Shown: positions 44,226-52,676 of the stretch, in pieces
Position numbering within the stretch: the first letter of the stretch is position 1
How the letters are laid out: each line of letters starts with the position of its first letter
NCBI RefSeq assembly: GCF_017813355.1
Contig: NZ_JAGIYZ010000024.1
Span: 1-64,000, forward strand
Source of the DNA: Roseomonas nitratireducens
Lineage (GTDB): Bacteria > Pseudomonadota > Alphaproteobacteria > Acetobacterales > Acetobacteraceae
Direction: 5' to 3'
DNA: 64,000 bases
The notes under the pieces: model-generated
Seen by the model: the letters and a program-made list of their open reading frames with translations, nothing else
Database searches by the model: none
What the model was told of the DNA's origin: nothing
Position numbers and translations under genes: made by a program

Positions 44226-44930
44226 TCACGCCCCCGCCCGCTGCGCGACCTGCCGCGTCGCCTGCGCGGCGGCGTTCAGCAGCAGCACGATCGCCATCAG
44301 CACCATCCCCAGCGCGAGCGCGAGCGGCAGGTTTCCCGCGCTGGTCTCGAGCGCGATCGCCGTCGTCATCACCCGCGTGAAGCCGTCGATGTTGCCGCCG
44401 ACGATCATCACCGCGCCGACCTCGGCACTCGCGCGCCCGAAGCCCGCGAGCAGCACGGTCAGCAGCGCGAAGCGCCCGTCCCACAGCAGCGTCGGCACGG
44501 CGCGCAGCCGCCCCGCGCCGAAGGAGCGGAGTTGCTCGGCATATTCCTCCCACAGCCCTTCCAGCACCTCGCGCGACAGCGCGGCGAGGATCGGCGCGAT
44601 CAGCACCGCCTGCGCGATGATCATCGCCGTCGGCGTGAACAGCAGCCCGAGCGGGCCGAGCGGGCCCGAGCGCGACAGCAGCAGGTAGATCAGCAGCCCC
44701 GCGACGACCGGCGGCAGGCCCATCAGCGCGTTCAGCACGGACAGCACCAGCCCCCGCCCCGGGAAGCGCGCCACGGCGAGCAGCGCGCCGAGCGGCAGCC
44801 CGACCAGCGCGGCGATGAGCAGCGCCGTCAGGCTCACCCGCAGCGAGAGCAGCACGATGCGCGCCAGCGCCGGGTCGGCGGTGACGACGAGGTCGATCGC
44901 GGTGGCGGCGGCGGTGCCGATGTCGTTCAC
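44226..44930 (-). CDS. tupB: Tungstate ABC transporter permease
   Basis: A 234-residue ABC permease with about five helices. The cytoplasmic EAA-type loop contains EEYAEQLRSFGAGRLRAVPTLLW, and the C-terminal part has FGRASAEVGAVMIVGGNIDGFTRVMTTAIALETSAGN, typical of TupB/WtpB permeases. The GTG at 44930 gives the usual family length; upstream in-frame starts would add non-conserved residues overlapping the promoter region. It is the first gene of the cluster that runs to 38773. Confidence 0.9.
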   Translation of the reverse strand: MNDIGTAAATAIDLVVTADPALARIVLLSLRVSLTALLIAALVGLPLGALLAVARFPGRGLVLSVLNALMGLPPVVAGLLIYLLLSRSGPLGPLGLLFTPTAMIIAQAVLIAPILAALSREVLEGLWEEYAEQLRSFGAGRLRAVPTLLWDGRFALLTVLLAGFGRASAEVGAVMIVGGNIDGFTRVMTTAIALETSAGNLPLALALGMVLMAIVLLLNAAAQATRQVAQRAGA

Positions 44931-44952
44931 GGGCGCTTCCAGGGTCGGGCGG

Positions 44953-45028
44953 AACCTGCGGATGGCAAATGCCGACGTCAACGGTCGGATATCTTGACGG
45001 GATGCTGTCATTTGCCGGAATTTGCCGG
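44953..45028. promoter_or_regulatory. Divergent promoter/operator region of tupB and its regulator
   Basis: CGTCAA (44976-44981) and TTGACG (44994-44999) form an inverted pair of -35-like boxes, one for each direction. The palindrome GGCAAATGCC (44964-44973) lies in the tupB promoter spacer, and a tandem ATTTGCCGGA/ATTTGCCGG repeat (45010-45028) lies just downstream of the other -35. The shared TTTGCC half-site in three copies is a good candidate binding site for the adjacent regulator. Confidence 0.5.
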
Positions 45029-45031
45029 TTG

Positions 45032-45913
45032 ATGCCTGATGTCCTGACGCTGAAGGAAGCCGCCGCCTTCCTCCGCCTGTCCGAACGCGCGCTGTACGAC
45101 CTCGCGCGCGGGCGGCGCGTGCCGGCGGCGCAGCTCGGCGGCAAATGGGTCTTTCCCCGCCGGCGCCTGGAATCCTGGCTCGACGCGCAGGCCGAACCGG
45201 AGCCCGGGATCCTCCCGGCCCCCCCGCCGCCCATCATCGCCGGCAGCCACGATCCGCTGCTCGACTGGGCGGTGCGGCAATCGGGCTGCGGCCTCGCGCT
45301 GCGCAGCGGCGGCAGTCTCGATGGCCTCGCCGCGCTGGCCGAGGGCACGGCCGCGATCGCCGCGAGCCACCTGCTCGACCCCGACAGCGGCGAGTTCAAC
45401 CTGCCGGCGCTGCGCGAACACCTGCCGCGCCGTGCCTGGGTCGGCATCCTCTGGGCCTGGCGGGAGCAGGGGCTGATCGTGCCGCCTGGAAATCCGCGCG
45501 GCCTGTCCGGCGTGGCGGACCTTGCCGCGCCGGGCATCCGCGTCATCGGCCGCCAGCCGCGCGCGGGCAGCCATGTGCTGCTGCTGCACCTGCTCGCCGA
45601 GGCGGGCATCCGGCTCGAGGCGATCGGCTTCCTGCCTGCCCCGGCCCTGGCGCATGACGAGCTCGCCGCCGCGGTCGCCGAGGGCCGCGCCGATGCCGGC
45701 TTCGGCATAAGGGCGGAAGCCGCCGCGCGGGGCCTCGGCTTCGTGCCGCTGTTCCGCGAACGCTTCGACCTGGTGATGGAGCAGCGCCGCTTCTTCGAAC
45801 CCCCGATGCAGGCGCTGCTCGCCTTTGCCCGGCGGCCCGCCTTCGCCGACCGCGCCGCGCGCCTGGGCGGCTATGGGGTGGAGGAGACGGGCGGCGTCGC
45901 CTTCGTCGCCTGA
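45032..45913 (+). CDS. HTH regulator with oxyanion-binding-protein-like domain (TupR-type)
   Basis: A 293-residue protein. An excisionase-type helix-turn-helix (MPDVLTLKEAAAFLRLSERALYDLARGRRVPAAQLGGKWVFPRRRLESWL) is joined to a periplasmic-binding-protein-like domain (about 75-290, with SGGSLDGLAALAEGTAAIAASHLLDPDSGEFN and IGRQPRAGSHVLL). This architecture is known in one-component molybdate/tungstate-responsive regulators. It is divergent from the tup operon with repeated sites between. The ATG at 45032 is preferred; ATG 45002 lies within the repeat region. Confidence 0.85.
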   Translation: MPDVLTLKEAAAFLRLSERALYDLARGRRVPAAQLGGKWVFPRRRLESWLDAQAEPEPGILPAPPPPIIAGSHDPLLDWAVRQSGCGLALRSGGSLDGLAALAEGTAAIAASHLLDPDSGEFNLPALREHLPRRAWVGILWAWREQGLIVPPGNPRGLSGVADLAAPGIRVIGRQPRAGSHVLLLHLLAEAGIRLEAIGFLPAPALAHDELAAAVAEGRADAGFGIRAEAAARGLGFVPLFRERFDLVMEQRRFFEPPMQALLAFARRPAFADRAARLGGYGVEETGGVAFVA

Positions 45914-45974
45914 AGCCCTCCACAGGCCCCCGCCGGCGCGGTAAGCCTGCCGGATCAACGGGAGACGAGACAGG

Positions 45975-46964
45975 ATGACGACCTTGATGCCGCGCCGCCG
46001 CGCGCTTCTCGCCGCCGCCGGCGCCGCGGCCCTGCCGCTGCCCGCCCTGGCCCAGGCGCCGTGGCCGAACCGGCCGATCCGCGCCATCATCTCCTTCCCG
46101 CCGGGCGGGGCGATCGACACCGTCACGCGCCTGATCGGTCCGATCATGGCCGAGCAGCTCGGCCAGCCGATCGTCGGCGAGAACCGGCCGGGGGCGACCG
46201 GCACCATCGCCGCCGCGGCGGTCGCGCAGGCGCAGCCGGATGGCTACACCTTCCTCTTCGACGCCTCCTCGCACGCCGCGGCGCCGCATCTCGTGCGCAA
46301 CCTGTCGTTCAACTACGAGACCGCCTTCGCGCCGGTGACGCAGCTGACGACGGTGCCGCTCATCCTCGTCGCGCATCCTTCCGTGCCGGCGAACAACATC
46401 CAGGAATTCCTCGCCCTCGGCCGGGCGCGCGCGCAGGCGGGCAATCCGCTCGTCTACGCCTCCTCCGGCAACGGCTCAGCGGCGCATTACTCGGCGGTGC
46501 TGTTCCTCCAGCAGGCGGGGTTCGAGGCGACGCACGTGCCCTTCCGCGGCGGCGGGCCCGCGGTGCAGGCGCTGCTCGCCGGCACCACGCAGTTCCACTT
46601 CGGCACCACCGCCTCCTCCACCGCGCTTGCGCAGGACGGGCGGCTCAAGGCCTTCGCCGTGACGACGAAGGAACGCATCCCGCAGCTGCCGAACGTGCCG
46701 ACGCTGCAGGAAGCGGGCCTGACCGGGTATGAGTGGATCGAATGGGGCGGCATCTTCGCCCCCGCGGCGACGCCGGCGCCGATCGTCGAGCGCATGAACG
46801 CCGCCGCGCGGCATGCGCTGGGCCAGCAGACGGTGAAGGATCGCCTCGCGCAGATCGGCATGCTGCCGGTGGGCAGCAGCCCGTCCGTCTTCGCGGCCTA
46901 TGTGCGCGAGCAGCAGGCGCTGGTCGGGCGGCTGACGCGGGAAGCGAACATCACGCTGGATTAG
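45975..46964 (+). CDS. Bug-family (TctC-like) tripartite tricarboxylate receptor
   Basis: A third orphan Bug receptor, 329 residues. Leader MTTLMPRRRALLAAAGAAALPLPALA (RR motif), mature start APWPNRPIRAIISFPPGGAIDTVTR, then YTFLFDASSHAAAPHLVRNL, VYASSGNGSAAHYSAVLFLQQAG and EWIEWGGIFAPAATP. GGGAGACGAGACAGG precedes the ATG. A hairpin terminator follows at 47071. No TctAB partners nearby; ligand unknown. Confidence 0.92.
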   Translation: MTTLMPRRRALLAAAGAAALPLPALAQAPWPNRPIRAIISFPPGGAIDTVTRLIGPIMAEQLGQPIVGENRPGATGTIAAAAVAQAQPDGYTFLFDASSHAAAPHLVRNLSFNYETAFAPVTQLTTVPLILVAHPSVPANNIQEFLALGRARAQAGNPLVYASSGNGSAAHYSAVLFLQQAGFEATHVPFRGGGPAVQALLAGTTQFHFGTTASSTALAQDGRLKAFAVTTKERIPQLPNVPTLQEAGLTGYEWIEWGGIFAPAATPAPIVERMNAAARHALGQQTVKDRLAQIGMLPVGSSPSVFAAYVREQQALVGRLTREANITLD

Positions 46965-47070
46965 CTTGCCTCAATCGCCGGCGCCCGCATGCGCGGGCTT
47001 GGCTTGCGCGCCGTGCGCTGGCCCGCCGGGCACGGCTGGCGGTCTGGGCGCGGTCGCGCTTTGCGCTCCC

Positions 47071-47093
47071 GGATCGAGGCAGGGCCTCGATCC
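47071..47093 (+). terminator. Probable transcription terminator after the Bug gene
   Basis: A perfect 10-bp stem (GGATCGAGGC, 3-base loop, GCCTCGATCC) followed by GCTTTAT. It lies between two convergent genes, the Bug receptor and the polysaccharide deacetylase, and could act in both directions. The T-tract is short. Confidence 0.55.
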
Positions 47094-47122
47094 GCTTTAT
47101 GGTGCCTCAGGCGCCGGTGCGG

Positions 47123-48001
47123 TCAGGGCGCGGGATGCAGCGCGGCGAACCAATCGCCGATCTCGCTCGAGGTCGCGAAGGCGACCTCCTCGTGCCGCGC
47201 GAGTTCTTCCATCGCCGCGGAAAAACTCTCCATCCGGTGCGCGACGCCGATCACATGCGGATGCAGCGCGATCGTCATCACCCGCGTGCGGTCGAAGCCG
47301 CCGCGCGCATAGAAGGCCATCGTGTCGCGGATGCGCGCGGCAAGCGCGTCGGACGCCTGGTTCGCCACCACATAGACCGGCACGTCGTTCAACTCGACCG
47401 TGTAGGGCAGGGACAGCATCGGCCCCGCCCCGGTGCGCATCCACACGGGCGTGTCGTCCACCAGCCAGTCATGCAGGAAGTCGACGCCGTGGCGCTTCAG
47501 CACCTCCGGCGTGTCGGCCTTTTCCGACAGCCCCGGCCCGAGCCAGGCGCGCACGGGCTGGCCCGAGAAGCCGCGCATGATGGACAGGCTCTCGCGCACC
47601 CAGGCCTCGTCCTCCTCCACCGTGGCGAGCGCCTTCTGATACAGCCCGTGGCCGACGAACTCCCACCCTGCCGTCAGCATCACCTCGGCCAGGCGCGGGT
47701 AGTGGGTGCAGATCTGCGCGTTGGACAGGTTCGACGCGCGGATATCGAGCGCGGCGCAAAGGTCGACCAGCCGCTGCATCCCGACGCGCAGCCCGTATTC
47801 CACCCAGGTGAAGTTGGGCACGTCCGGCACGGCGCGGATGCCGTGCGGCGGCGGCAGGATGGCGCGCGGCATGGGCTGGTCGAAGGGCCAGTACTCCACG
47901 TTCACCGCGACGTTGACGATGACGCGCTTGCCGCGGAAGCGCGGCAGCGGCGGCGCGTCGCCCTCCAGCCGGAACGGGATGCGCGGATTGGGCTCGGCCA
48001 T
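47123..48001 (-). CDS. Polysaccharide deacetylase-like (PuuE-type) hydrolase
   Basis: A 292-residue NodB-fold protein without a signal peptide. The first motif reads VIVNVAVNVEYWPFDQ instead of TFDDGP, and the His motif reads EFVGHGLYQKAL, so the classical metal triad is altered. This pattern is closest to PuuE/allantoinase-like cytosolic deacetylases that cut C-N bonds of small molecules. The C-terminal ALHPHVIGVAHRM is typical of that group. No uric-acid pathway genes are adjacent, so the substrate is uncertain. Confidence 0.82.
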   Translation of the reverse strand: MAEPNPRIPFRLEGDAPPLPRFRGKRVIVNVAVNVEYWPFDQPMPRAILPPPHGIRAVPDVPNFTWVEYGLRVGMQRLVDLCAALDIRASNLSNAQICTHYPRLAEVMLTAGWEFVGHGLYQKALATVEEDEAWVRESLSIMRGFSGQPVRAWLGPGLSEKADTPEVLKRHGVDFLHDWLVDDTPVWMRTGAGPMLSLPYTVELNDVPVYVVANQASDALAARIRDTMAFYARGGFDRTRVMTIALHPHVIGVAHRMESFSAAMEELARHEEVAFATSSEIGDWFAALHPAP

Positions 48002-48105
48002 GGGGATCTCCGGCGGGCTGCTGCGGTCCTGTCGGCAGGCATGGCCGGTTTCCGCCCGCGCGTCGAGACACCGCCGCTTCCGTCGCGGCCACGCCAGCCG
48101 CTACC

Positions 48106-49506
48106 ATGGACCGCCGGGCCACAAGGCACCGATTGGGGGAAGCGCTGACCGCCGCATCGTTCCGCCGCATGATCCTGCCGGCCGTCGCCGCGGGCGCCGC
48201 GCTCGCGGCGCACCTGCTGCTGCCGGACGCAGGGCTCGCCGGCACCCTGCGCCTGGCCGCCGGAACCGCCTTCTGGTTTGCCCTCGCCTGGGCCGCCGCG
48301 CGACTCGCGGCCATCCTGCTGGCCGCGCATCCGAAGCTGCTGTCGGACCTGATCGGCACGGCGATGTTCGTCGCCGCCCTGCTGTTCGTGACGCAGTTCG
48401 TGTTCGAACTGCCCGCGACGGGGCTCATCGCCACCTCCTCCGTCCTCATCGCCGTGCTCGGCTTCGCGCTGCGCAACACGCTGGGCGACATCTTCTCGGG
48501 CATCGCGCTCGGCATCGAGGCGCCCTACGCGATCGGCGACTGGATCGAGGCGACGGAAGGCTGCGCCGGCCGCGTCACCGAGATCTCCTGGCGCACGACG
48601 AAGCTGGTCACGCGCGACGGCGTCACGCTGGTGGTCCCGAACAGCCTGATCGCCGGGCACCGCATCGCAGTCTATGGCAGCGGCATCGCCGGGCGCTTCC
48701 GCACCCAGGTGAACGTGCCGGTGGACACCTCGCTGCCGGCCGACCGCGCCCGCCGCCTGCTGCTGGCCGCGGCGATGGAGGCCGGGCGCGACCTGCCGGA
48801 CTTCGCCCCGGATGTCGTGCTGGTCGATCTCTCGCAGGGCATGGCGCTCTATGCCGTGCGCTTCCACGTGCCGGACTACGGCGCGGAGATGCGCTGGAAG
48901 GACGCGGTGGCGGGCGCCGCGCAGCGCGCGCTGCAGCGTGCCGGCCTCGAACTCGCCCGGCCGGGGCGGGAGGTTGCGCCCGGCCGCCCCTGGCAGCCGC
49001 CCGAGCCGTCCCGGCCCGCGACGCTGCTCGGCGCGACGGAACTGTTCCGCCCCTTCACCGCCGACGAACGCGCCACCCTGGGCGACGCCATGGCCGAGCA
49101 CGCGCTCGCCCCCGGCGCGACCATCGTGCGGCAGGGGGAGGAAGGCGCCTCGCTCTACCTGCTCGCCGAAGGCGTGCTCGAGGTGCTGATCGCGCGGCCC
49201 GGCGGCGGGGAACGGCGCGTCGACCGGCTGTTCCCCGGCGCCGTCTTCGGGGAGATGTCGCTGCTCACCGGCCAGCCGCGCAGCGCGACCGTGCGCGCGG
49301 AGACGGAGGCGCTGGTCTTCGAACTGGGGCGGGAGGCGCTCGACCCGCTGCTGCGCGCGCGCCCCGACCTTGTGGAGGGGCTGACGGCGATCATGGCCGC
49401 GCGGCAGAGCCGCAACGCCGCCGGGCCCTCGCCGCAGGCCGCGGCCGCGATGCCTTCGCGCGAGGACATGCTGGCGCGGCTGAAATCCTTCTTCGGCCTG
49501 CGCTGA
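48106..49506 (+). CDS. MscS-family channel with C-terminal cyclic-nucleotide-binding domain
   Basis: A 466-residue membrane protein with about four N-terminal helices, an MscS pore and vestibule (LIAVLGFALRNTLGDIFSGIALGIEAPYAIGDWIEATEGCAGRVTEISWRTT, VVPNSLIAG) and a CNMP-binding domain (about 315-430) with FGEMSLLTGQPRSATVRAE, which contains the phosphate-binding Glu and Arg. Such proteins (bCNG type) are gated or modulated by cAMP/cGMP and respond weakly to tension. It is a single-gene unit. Confidence 0.92.
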   Translation: MDRRATRHRLGEALTAASFRRMILPAVAAGAALAAHLLLPDAGLAGTLRLAAGTAFWFALAWAAARLAAILLAAHPKLLSDLIGTAMFVAALLFVTQFVFELPATGLIATSSVLIAVLGFALRNTLGDIFSGIALGIEAPYAIGDWIEATEGCAGRVTEISWRTTKLVTRDGVTLVVPNSLIAGHRIAVYGSGIAGRFRTQVNVPVDTSLPADRARRLLLAAAMEAGRDLPDFAPDVVLVDLSQGMALYAVRFHVPDYGAEMRWKDAVAGAAQRALQRAGLELARPGREVAPGRPWQPPEPSRPATLLGATELFRPFTADERATLGDAMAEHALAPGATIVRQGEEGASLYLLAEGVLEVLIARPGGGERRVDRLFPGAVFGEMSLLTGQPRSATVRAETEALVFELGREALDPLLRARPDLVEGLTAIMAARQSRNAAGPSPQAAAAMPSREDMLARLKSFFGLR

Positions 49507-49542
49507 GCGACCCGAACGGGGCAGGCCGCGGGCGAAGCCGCC

Positions 49543-49902
49543 TCAGCGGCACTCCAGCACGCGGATGTCGTAGACCGGGTGCTCCAGCATGTTCACGCCC
49601 GGGGCATTGGCGAACATCCAGCCGCGGAAGGCGGGCGGGCTGCCCGGCGCCGCGCGGCTGTCGGTGATCTCCATGAAGGCCGCGGCGTCGGGCACTTCGT
49701 CCGGCGCGCGGCCCTGGCAGGCGCGCAGGTTGATGGTCAGGGACCCGAAGCTCGCCGCGCGGCCGACCGGCGCGTCGAGGATGCTGACGCGCGCCGTCAC
49801 CTTGTCGAGCGCCTGCAGCCGCGCGCTGCGCATCGGCACCCATTCCTGCGCCGCGGCGGGCAGGGCGAGAAGCAGCAGGGCAGCCGCGGCGGCGATCCTC
49901 AT
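49543..49902 (-). CDS. DUF2155 family exported protein
   Basis: A 119-residue protein with a signal peptide (MRIAAAAALLLLALPAAA) and the DUF2155 core: LQALDKVTARVSILDAPVGRAASFGSLTINLRACQGR...AAFMEITD...PAFRGWMFANAPGVNMLEHPVYDIRVLEC. Two cysteines may pair. Found in most alphaproteobacteria near mlaD and complex I accessory genes, as here; role unknown. The start overlaps the 70-residue gene upstream (ATGA). Confidence 0.9.
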   Translation of the reverse strand: MRIAAAAALLLLALPAAAQEWVPMRSARLQALDKVTARVSILDAPVGRAASFGSLTINLRACQGRAPDEVPDAAAFMEITDSRAAPGSPPAFRGWMFANAPGVNMLEHPVYDIRVLECR

Positions 49903-50111
49903 GCCGGCTTCCGCGGGCTTTCGAGGCCCTCGACCAGCGCGCGCAGCATCTCCCGCATCGCGGCCTCGTCCACGCCCATCAGCACCGCGTCCTCGAAGGC
50001 GTCCTGCAGCGCCTGGCGCAGCTCGGCGTGGTTCTCGGCCAGCACCTTGAGCTTCTCGCGGCACGACACCGGCTTGCCGTCGGCGCCGGGCCAGACGGTC
50101 GGCGCGTTCAT
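49899..50111 (-). CDS. Small conserved hypothetical protein
   Basis: A 70-residue helical protein (CREKLKVLAENHAELRQALQDAFEDAVLMGVDEAAMREMLRALVEGL). It overlaps both neighbours by four bases, mlaD upstream and the DUF2155 gene downstream. The position is conserved in the Acetobacteraceae as far as I recall. Possibly structural; no catalytic motif. Confidence 0.75.
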   Translation of the reverse strand: MNAPTVWPGADGKPVSCREKLKVLAENHAELRQALQDAFEDAVLMGVDEAAMREMLRALVEGLESPRKPA

Positions 50112-50632
50112 CGCGGCGCGGGCGCCGGGGGCGGCGCCGGGGTGGTCGCGGGCTGCTCGGCGCCGCCGCGCTGCTGGTTCATCTCGGTGACCGAGAAGAT
50201 GAAGCGGCCGAGCAGGCTCTCGAGGCTGACCGCGCTCTGCGTGATCTCGATCTCCTGCCCGTCGCGCAGGATGCGCTCCGACCCGCCGGGCACGAGCGCC
50301 ACGTATTTCCCGCCGAGCAGCCCCTCGCTCTGGATCTCGGCCGAGGTGTCGTGCGGCAGGCGCAGCCCGGCATCGACGCGCAGCGTCAGCACGGCGAGGA
50401 AGCTTTGCGGATCGATCCGCTGCGCCACCACCTGGCCGATCTTCACGCCGGCGAGCCGCACATCGGCCCCGGCCGCGAGCCCGTCGATCCGGTCGAAGCG
50501 CGCGGTCAGCGTAATCCCGGGACCGCCGGAGATGGACCGCCCGCTGGTGGTGACCGCGTAGAACAGGAACAGCCCGGCGACCGCCAGGATGACGGCGCCG
50601 GTCAGCAACTCGGCAAGGCTGCGCTTCTGCAT
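50108..50632 (-). CDS. mlaD: MlaD-family lipid transport substrate-binding protein
   Basis: A 174-residue protein with one N-terminal membrane helix (SLAELLTGAVILAVAGLFLFYAV) and an MCE domain (ITLTARFDRIDGLAAGADVRLAGVKIGQVVAQRID...LPHDTSAEIQSEGLLGGKYVALVPGG). MlaD forms a hexameric ring that passes phospholipids to the inner-membrane MlaFE ABC transporter. mlaE and mlaF are not in the window. The Pro/Ala-rich tail is variable in the family. Confidence 0.9.
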   Translation of the reverse strand: MQKRSLAELLTGAVILAVAGLFLFYAVTTSGRSISGGPGITLTARFDRIDGLAAGADVRLAGVKIGQVVAQRIDPQSFLAVLTLRVDAGLRLPHDTSAEIQSEGLLGGKYVALVPGGSERILRDGQEIEITQSAVSLESLLGRFIFSVTEMNQQRGGAEQPATTPAPPPAPAPR

Positions 50633-50651
50633 CGGGGATGGATGTCGGGGC

Positions 50652-51011
50652 TCAGCGCCCCGGCGTCCAGGCCTCGTAGTCGCCGGCGGTGGTCGGGCGC
50701 TGCCCGGCCGCGGCATCGTGCCCGGGCGGGCGCCACGCCTCGGCCGTACCGGTCATGTTCGCGCGATGCTCCTTCTGCCAGGCGCGGCGGGGCGCGTCCT
50801 CCGGTAGCGGGGCGTCGGTGGTGTGGTGCAGCCAGCCCCACCATTCGGGCGGCACGGTGGAGGCCTCGGGCGTCCCGGCATAGGTCACGCGGCGCAGCGG
50901 GCGCCCATAGGCATCCTTGCGGGCCTTCGCGACCCAATAGGTGTTGCCGAAGCGGTCGCTGCCGACACGGCGGCTGGTCAGGCGGATGATGAGATCGTCC
51001 AGAAAGGCCAT
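50652..51011 (-). CDS. NDUFA12-family NADH:ubiquinone oxidoreductase accessory subunit
   Basis: A 119-residue protein with the NDUFA12 signature VGSDRFGNTYWVAKARKDAYGRPLRRVTYAG...EASTVPPEWWGWLHHTTDAPLPE. In alphaproteobacteria this is an accessory subunit of complex I shared with mitochondria. It sits 20 bases upstream of mlaD. The ATG at 51011 has AGGATG five codons earlier as alternative; the shorter form is chosen to match the conserved N-terminus. Confidence 0.93.
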   Translation of the reverse strand: MAFLDDLIIRLTSRRVGSDRFGNTYWVAKARKDAYGRPLRRVTYAGTPEASTVPPEWWGWLHHTTDAPLPEDAPRRAWQKEHRANMTGTAEAWRPPGHDAAAGQRPTTAGDYEAWTPGR

Positions 51012-51164
51012 CGGCATCCTCGGGGAGAGCCCGGAATGCGTTAGATGCCACAGCGGCGCCGCCGGCGCAAAGCCGGGGCTATCCACAGGATATTGGGGTG
51101 AATCGCTGCCGGAGACACAAGATGCGGCTTTCGCGCCCCGCCTGGGCCGGCTAGCCTCCGGCTT

Positions 51165-52670
51165 ATGGCTGGTCTCGCAGGCACTCTCTGGCAGTCCGTC
51201 GCGCTGCGCCGCACGCGCGCCGGCGCCGATCCCGACGCGCAACCGCGCCCCATCGCCCTTCCCGCCGCCTGGGAGGACGAGGAAGCGGCCGCGATCGCCG
51301 CCCTCGCGCCCGGCGCTGGCCCGGTCACCTTCCCGACCCTGGCGGAGGGCTGGATCCGCCGCGTCACCACGCGCGGCCGGCGCCTCGGCCTCATCGCGAG
51401 CCCCGAGGAAGCGGACGCGCTGGCCGAGGAGCTGCGCGCCCTGCTGCTCGCCCGCCGCGGCGCGCCCGGCGCCGAGGTGTGGCGCGACCGGCGGGAGGAA
51501 GCGCGCTTCGTGCTCAACCTGCCCGCCTTCCTCGACGCCGACGGGTCCTTCGACGCCGCCGGCTACGCGCATGCCGCCGCGCTCGGCGTGCGGGTGCTCG
51601 ACATCCTCGGCCAGGGGCGGGCATCGCGCCTGCGCCTGGGCTTCGCCGACCTTGCCGGCCTGCTCGCCGCCTTCCGCCTGCCCTATGCGGGGGAGGAAGC
51701 GCGCGCCGTCGCCGCGGCCATCGCGGCGCTGACGCGCGGCGCGGCCGAGGCGGAATCCGGGCGGCTCGCCGAACGCCATGGCGCGCTGCACCCGGTCGCG
51801 CTGATCTGGCCCGAACCGCCCGCCGAGACGGCGATCCCCGGCCTGGCCGCGGCCGCGCGCGCCGCGCTCGACGAAGCCGCGGGCTCGCCCGGCCTGCGCC
51901 ACCAGGGCTGCGTGGCGCTGGCGCCGGCCGATGCGGTGGAAGCGCTGCTCGGCGCCGAGACCGCCGGCCTTGCCCCGGCCGCGGGGCCCCTGCAGCCGGC
52001 CATCGACGAGGCCGGGCGCCACGTGCTGCGCCCGACGCGCGCCGCGCTGCGTGCGGGGGATGCCGCGCCGGGCCTGCTCGCCCCGCCGCCGCCGGCCGCC
52101 CGCGCGGCGATGGAAGCGGCGGCGATGCCCTTCCTGGATGCCGCGCCGCCGGCGCCGATCGCGCTGCCCGCCCCGCCGCAGGCCCCCCGCCGGGCCCAGC
52201 CGCGGCCCGTCGCCTCCGCGGCGTCCCGCACGTGGCGCGCCTCGGTCGCCGGGGCACGGGTGGCGCTGCGCGCCATCGAGGACGATCGCGGCCGGCTGCG
52301 GGAGATCGCCTTCAGCGCGCCGCGCGAAGGGGCGTCCGCAAGGGCGCTGCTGGAGGCGCTGGCCCAGGCCGTCTCGCTCGGCCTCGCGCACGGCGTTCCG
52401 CTCGACGGCTTCGTCGAGACCTATGCCTATGCCCCGGGCGCGGGCGGCGCGGTCGAGGGCGATCCGGCGATCCGCCGCGCGACCTCGGTGTTGGACTGGG
52501 CCTTCCGGCGGCTGGCGATGGAGTATCTCGGCCGCACCGACCTGCCCGACCCGGCGGAGGAGGAAGCCGATCCGCCGGTCGTGCAGGCCGCCCAGCCGCC
52601 GCTGCTGCCGCTCGACCTGCCGGCGCAGCCCTCGCCGCGGCGGGGCCGGTCGATGCGCCACGCCGCCTGA
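51165..52670 (+). CDS. NrdJ-like TSCPD-domain protein lacking reductase active-site regions
   Basis: A 501-residue protein related to the C-terminal half of B12-dependent ribonucleotide reductase. Residues about 110-200 (VLNLPAFLDADGSFDAAGYAHAAALGVRVLDIL, LRLGFADLAGLLAAFRLPYAG) resemble the helical part of the reductase barrel. Residues about 365-465 (LREIAFSAPREGASARALLEALAQAVSLGLAHGVPLDGFVETYAYAPGAGG...ATSVLDWAFRRLAMEYLGRTDLPD) match the TSCPD region of NrdJ closely in pattern. The catalytic cysteines and the B12-binding regions of the reductase are not present. It may regulate or partner with NrdJ, but this is inference. Confidence 0.75.
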   Translation: MAGLAGTLWQSVALRRTRAGADPDAQPRPIALPAAWEDEEAAAIAALAPGAGPVTFPTLAEGWIRRVTTRGRRLGLIASPEEADALAEELRALLLARRGAPGAEVWRDRREEARFVLNLPAFLDADGSFDAAGYAHAAALGVRVLDILGQGRASRLRLGFADLAGLLAAFRLPYAGEEARAVAAAIAALTRGAAEAESGRLAERHGALHPVALIWPEPPAETAIPGLAAAARAALDEAAGSPGLRHQGCVALAPADAVEALLGAETAGLAPAAGPLQPAIDEAGRHVLRPTRAALRAGDAAPGLLAPPPPAARAAMEAAAMPFLDAAPPAPIALPAPPQAPRRAQPRPVASAASRTWRASVAGARVALRAIEDDRGRLREIAFSAPREGASARALLEALAQAVSLGLAHGVPLDGFVETYAYAPGAGGAVEGDPAIRRATSVLDWAFRRLAMEYLGRTDLPDPAEEEADPPVVQAAQPPLLPLDLPAQPSPRRGRSMRHAA

Positions 52671-52676
52671 CGGAGG

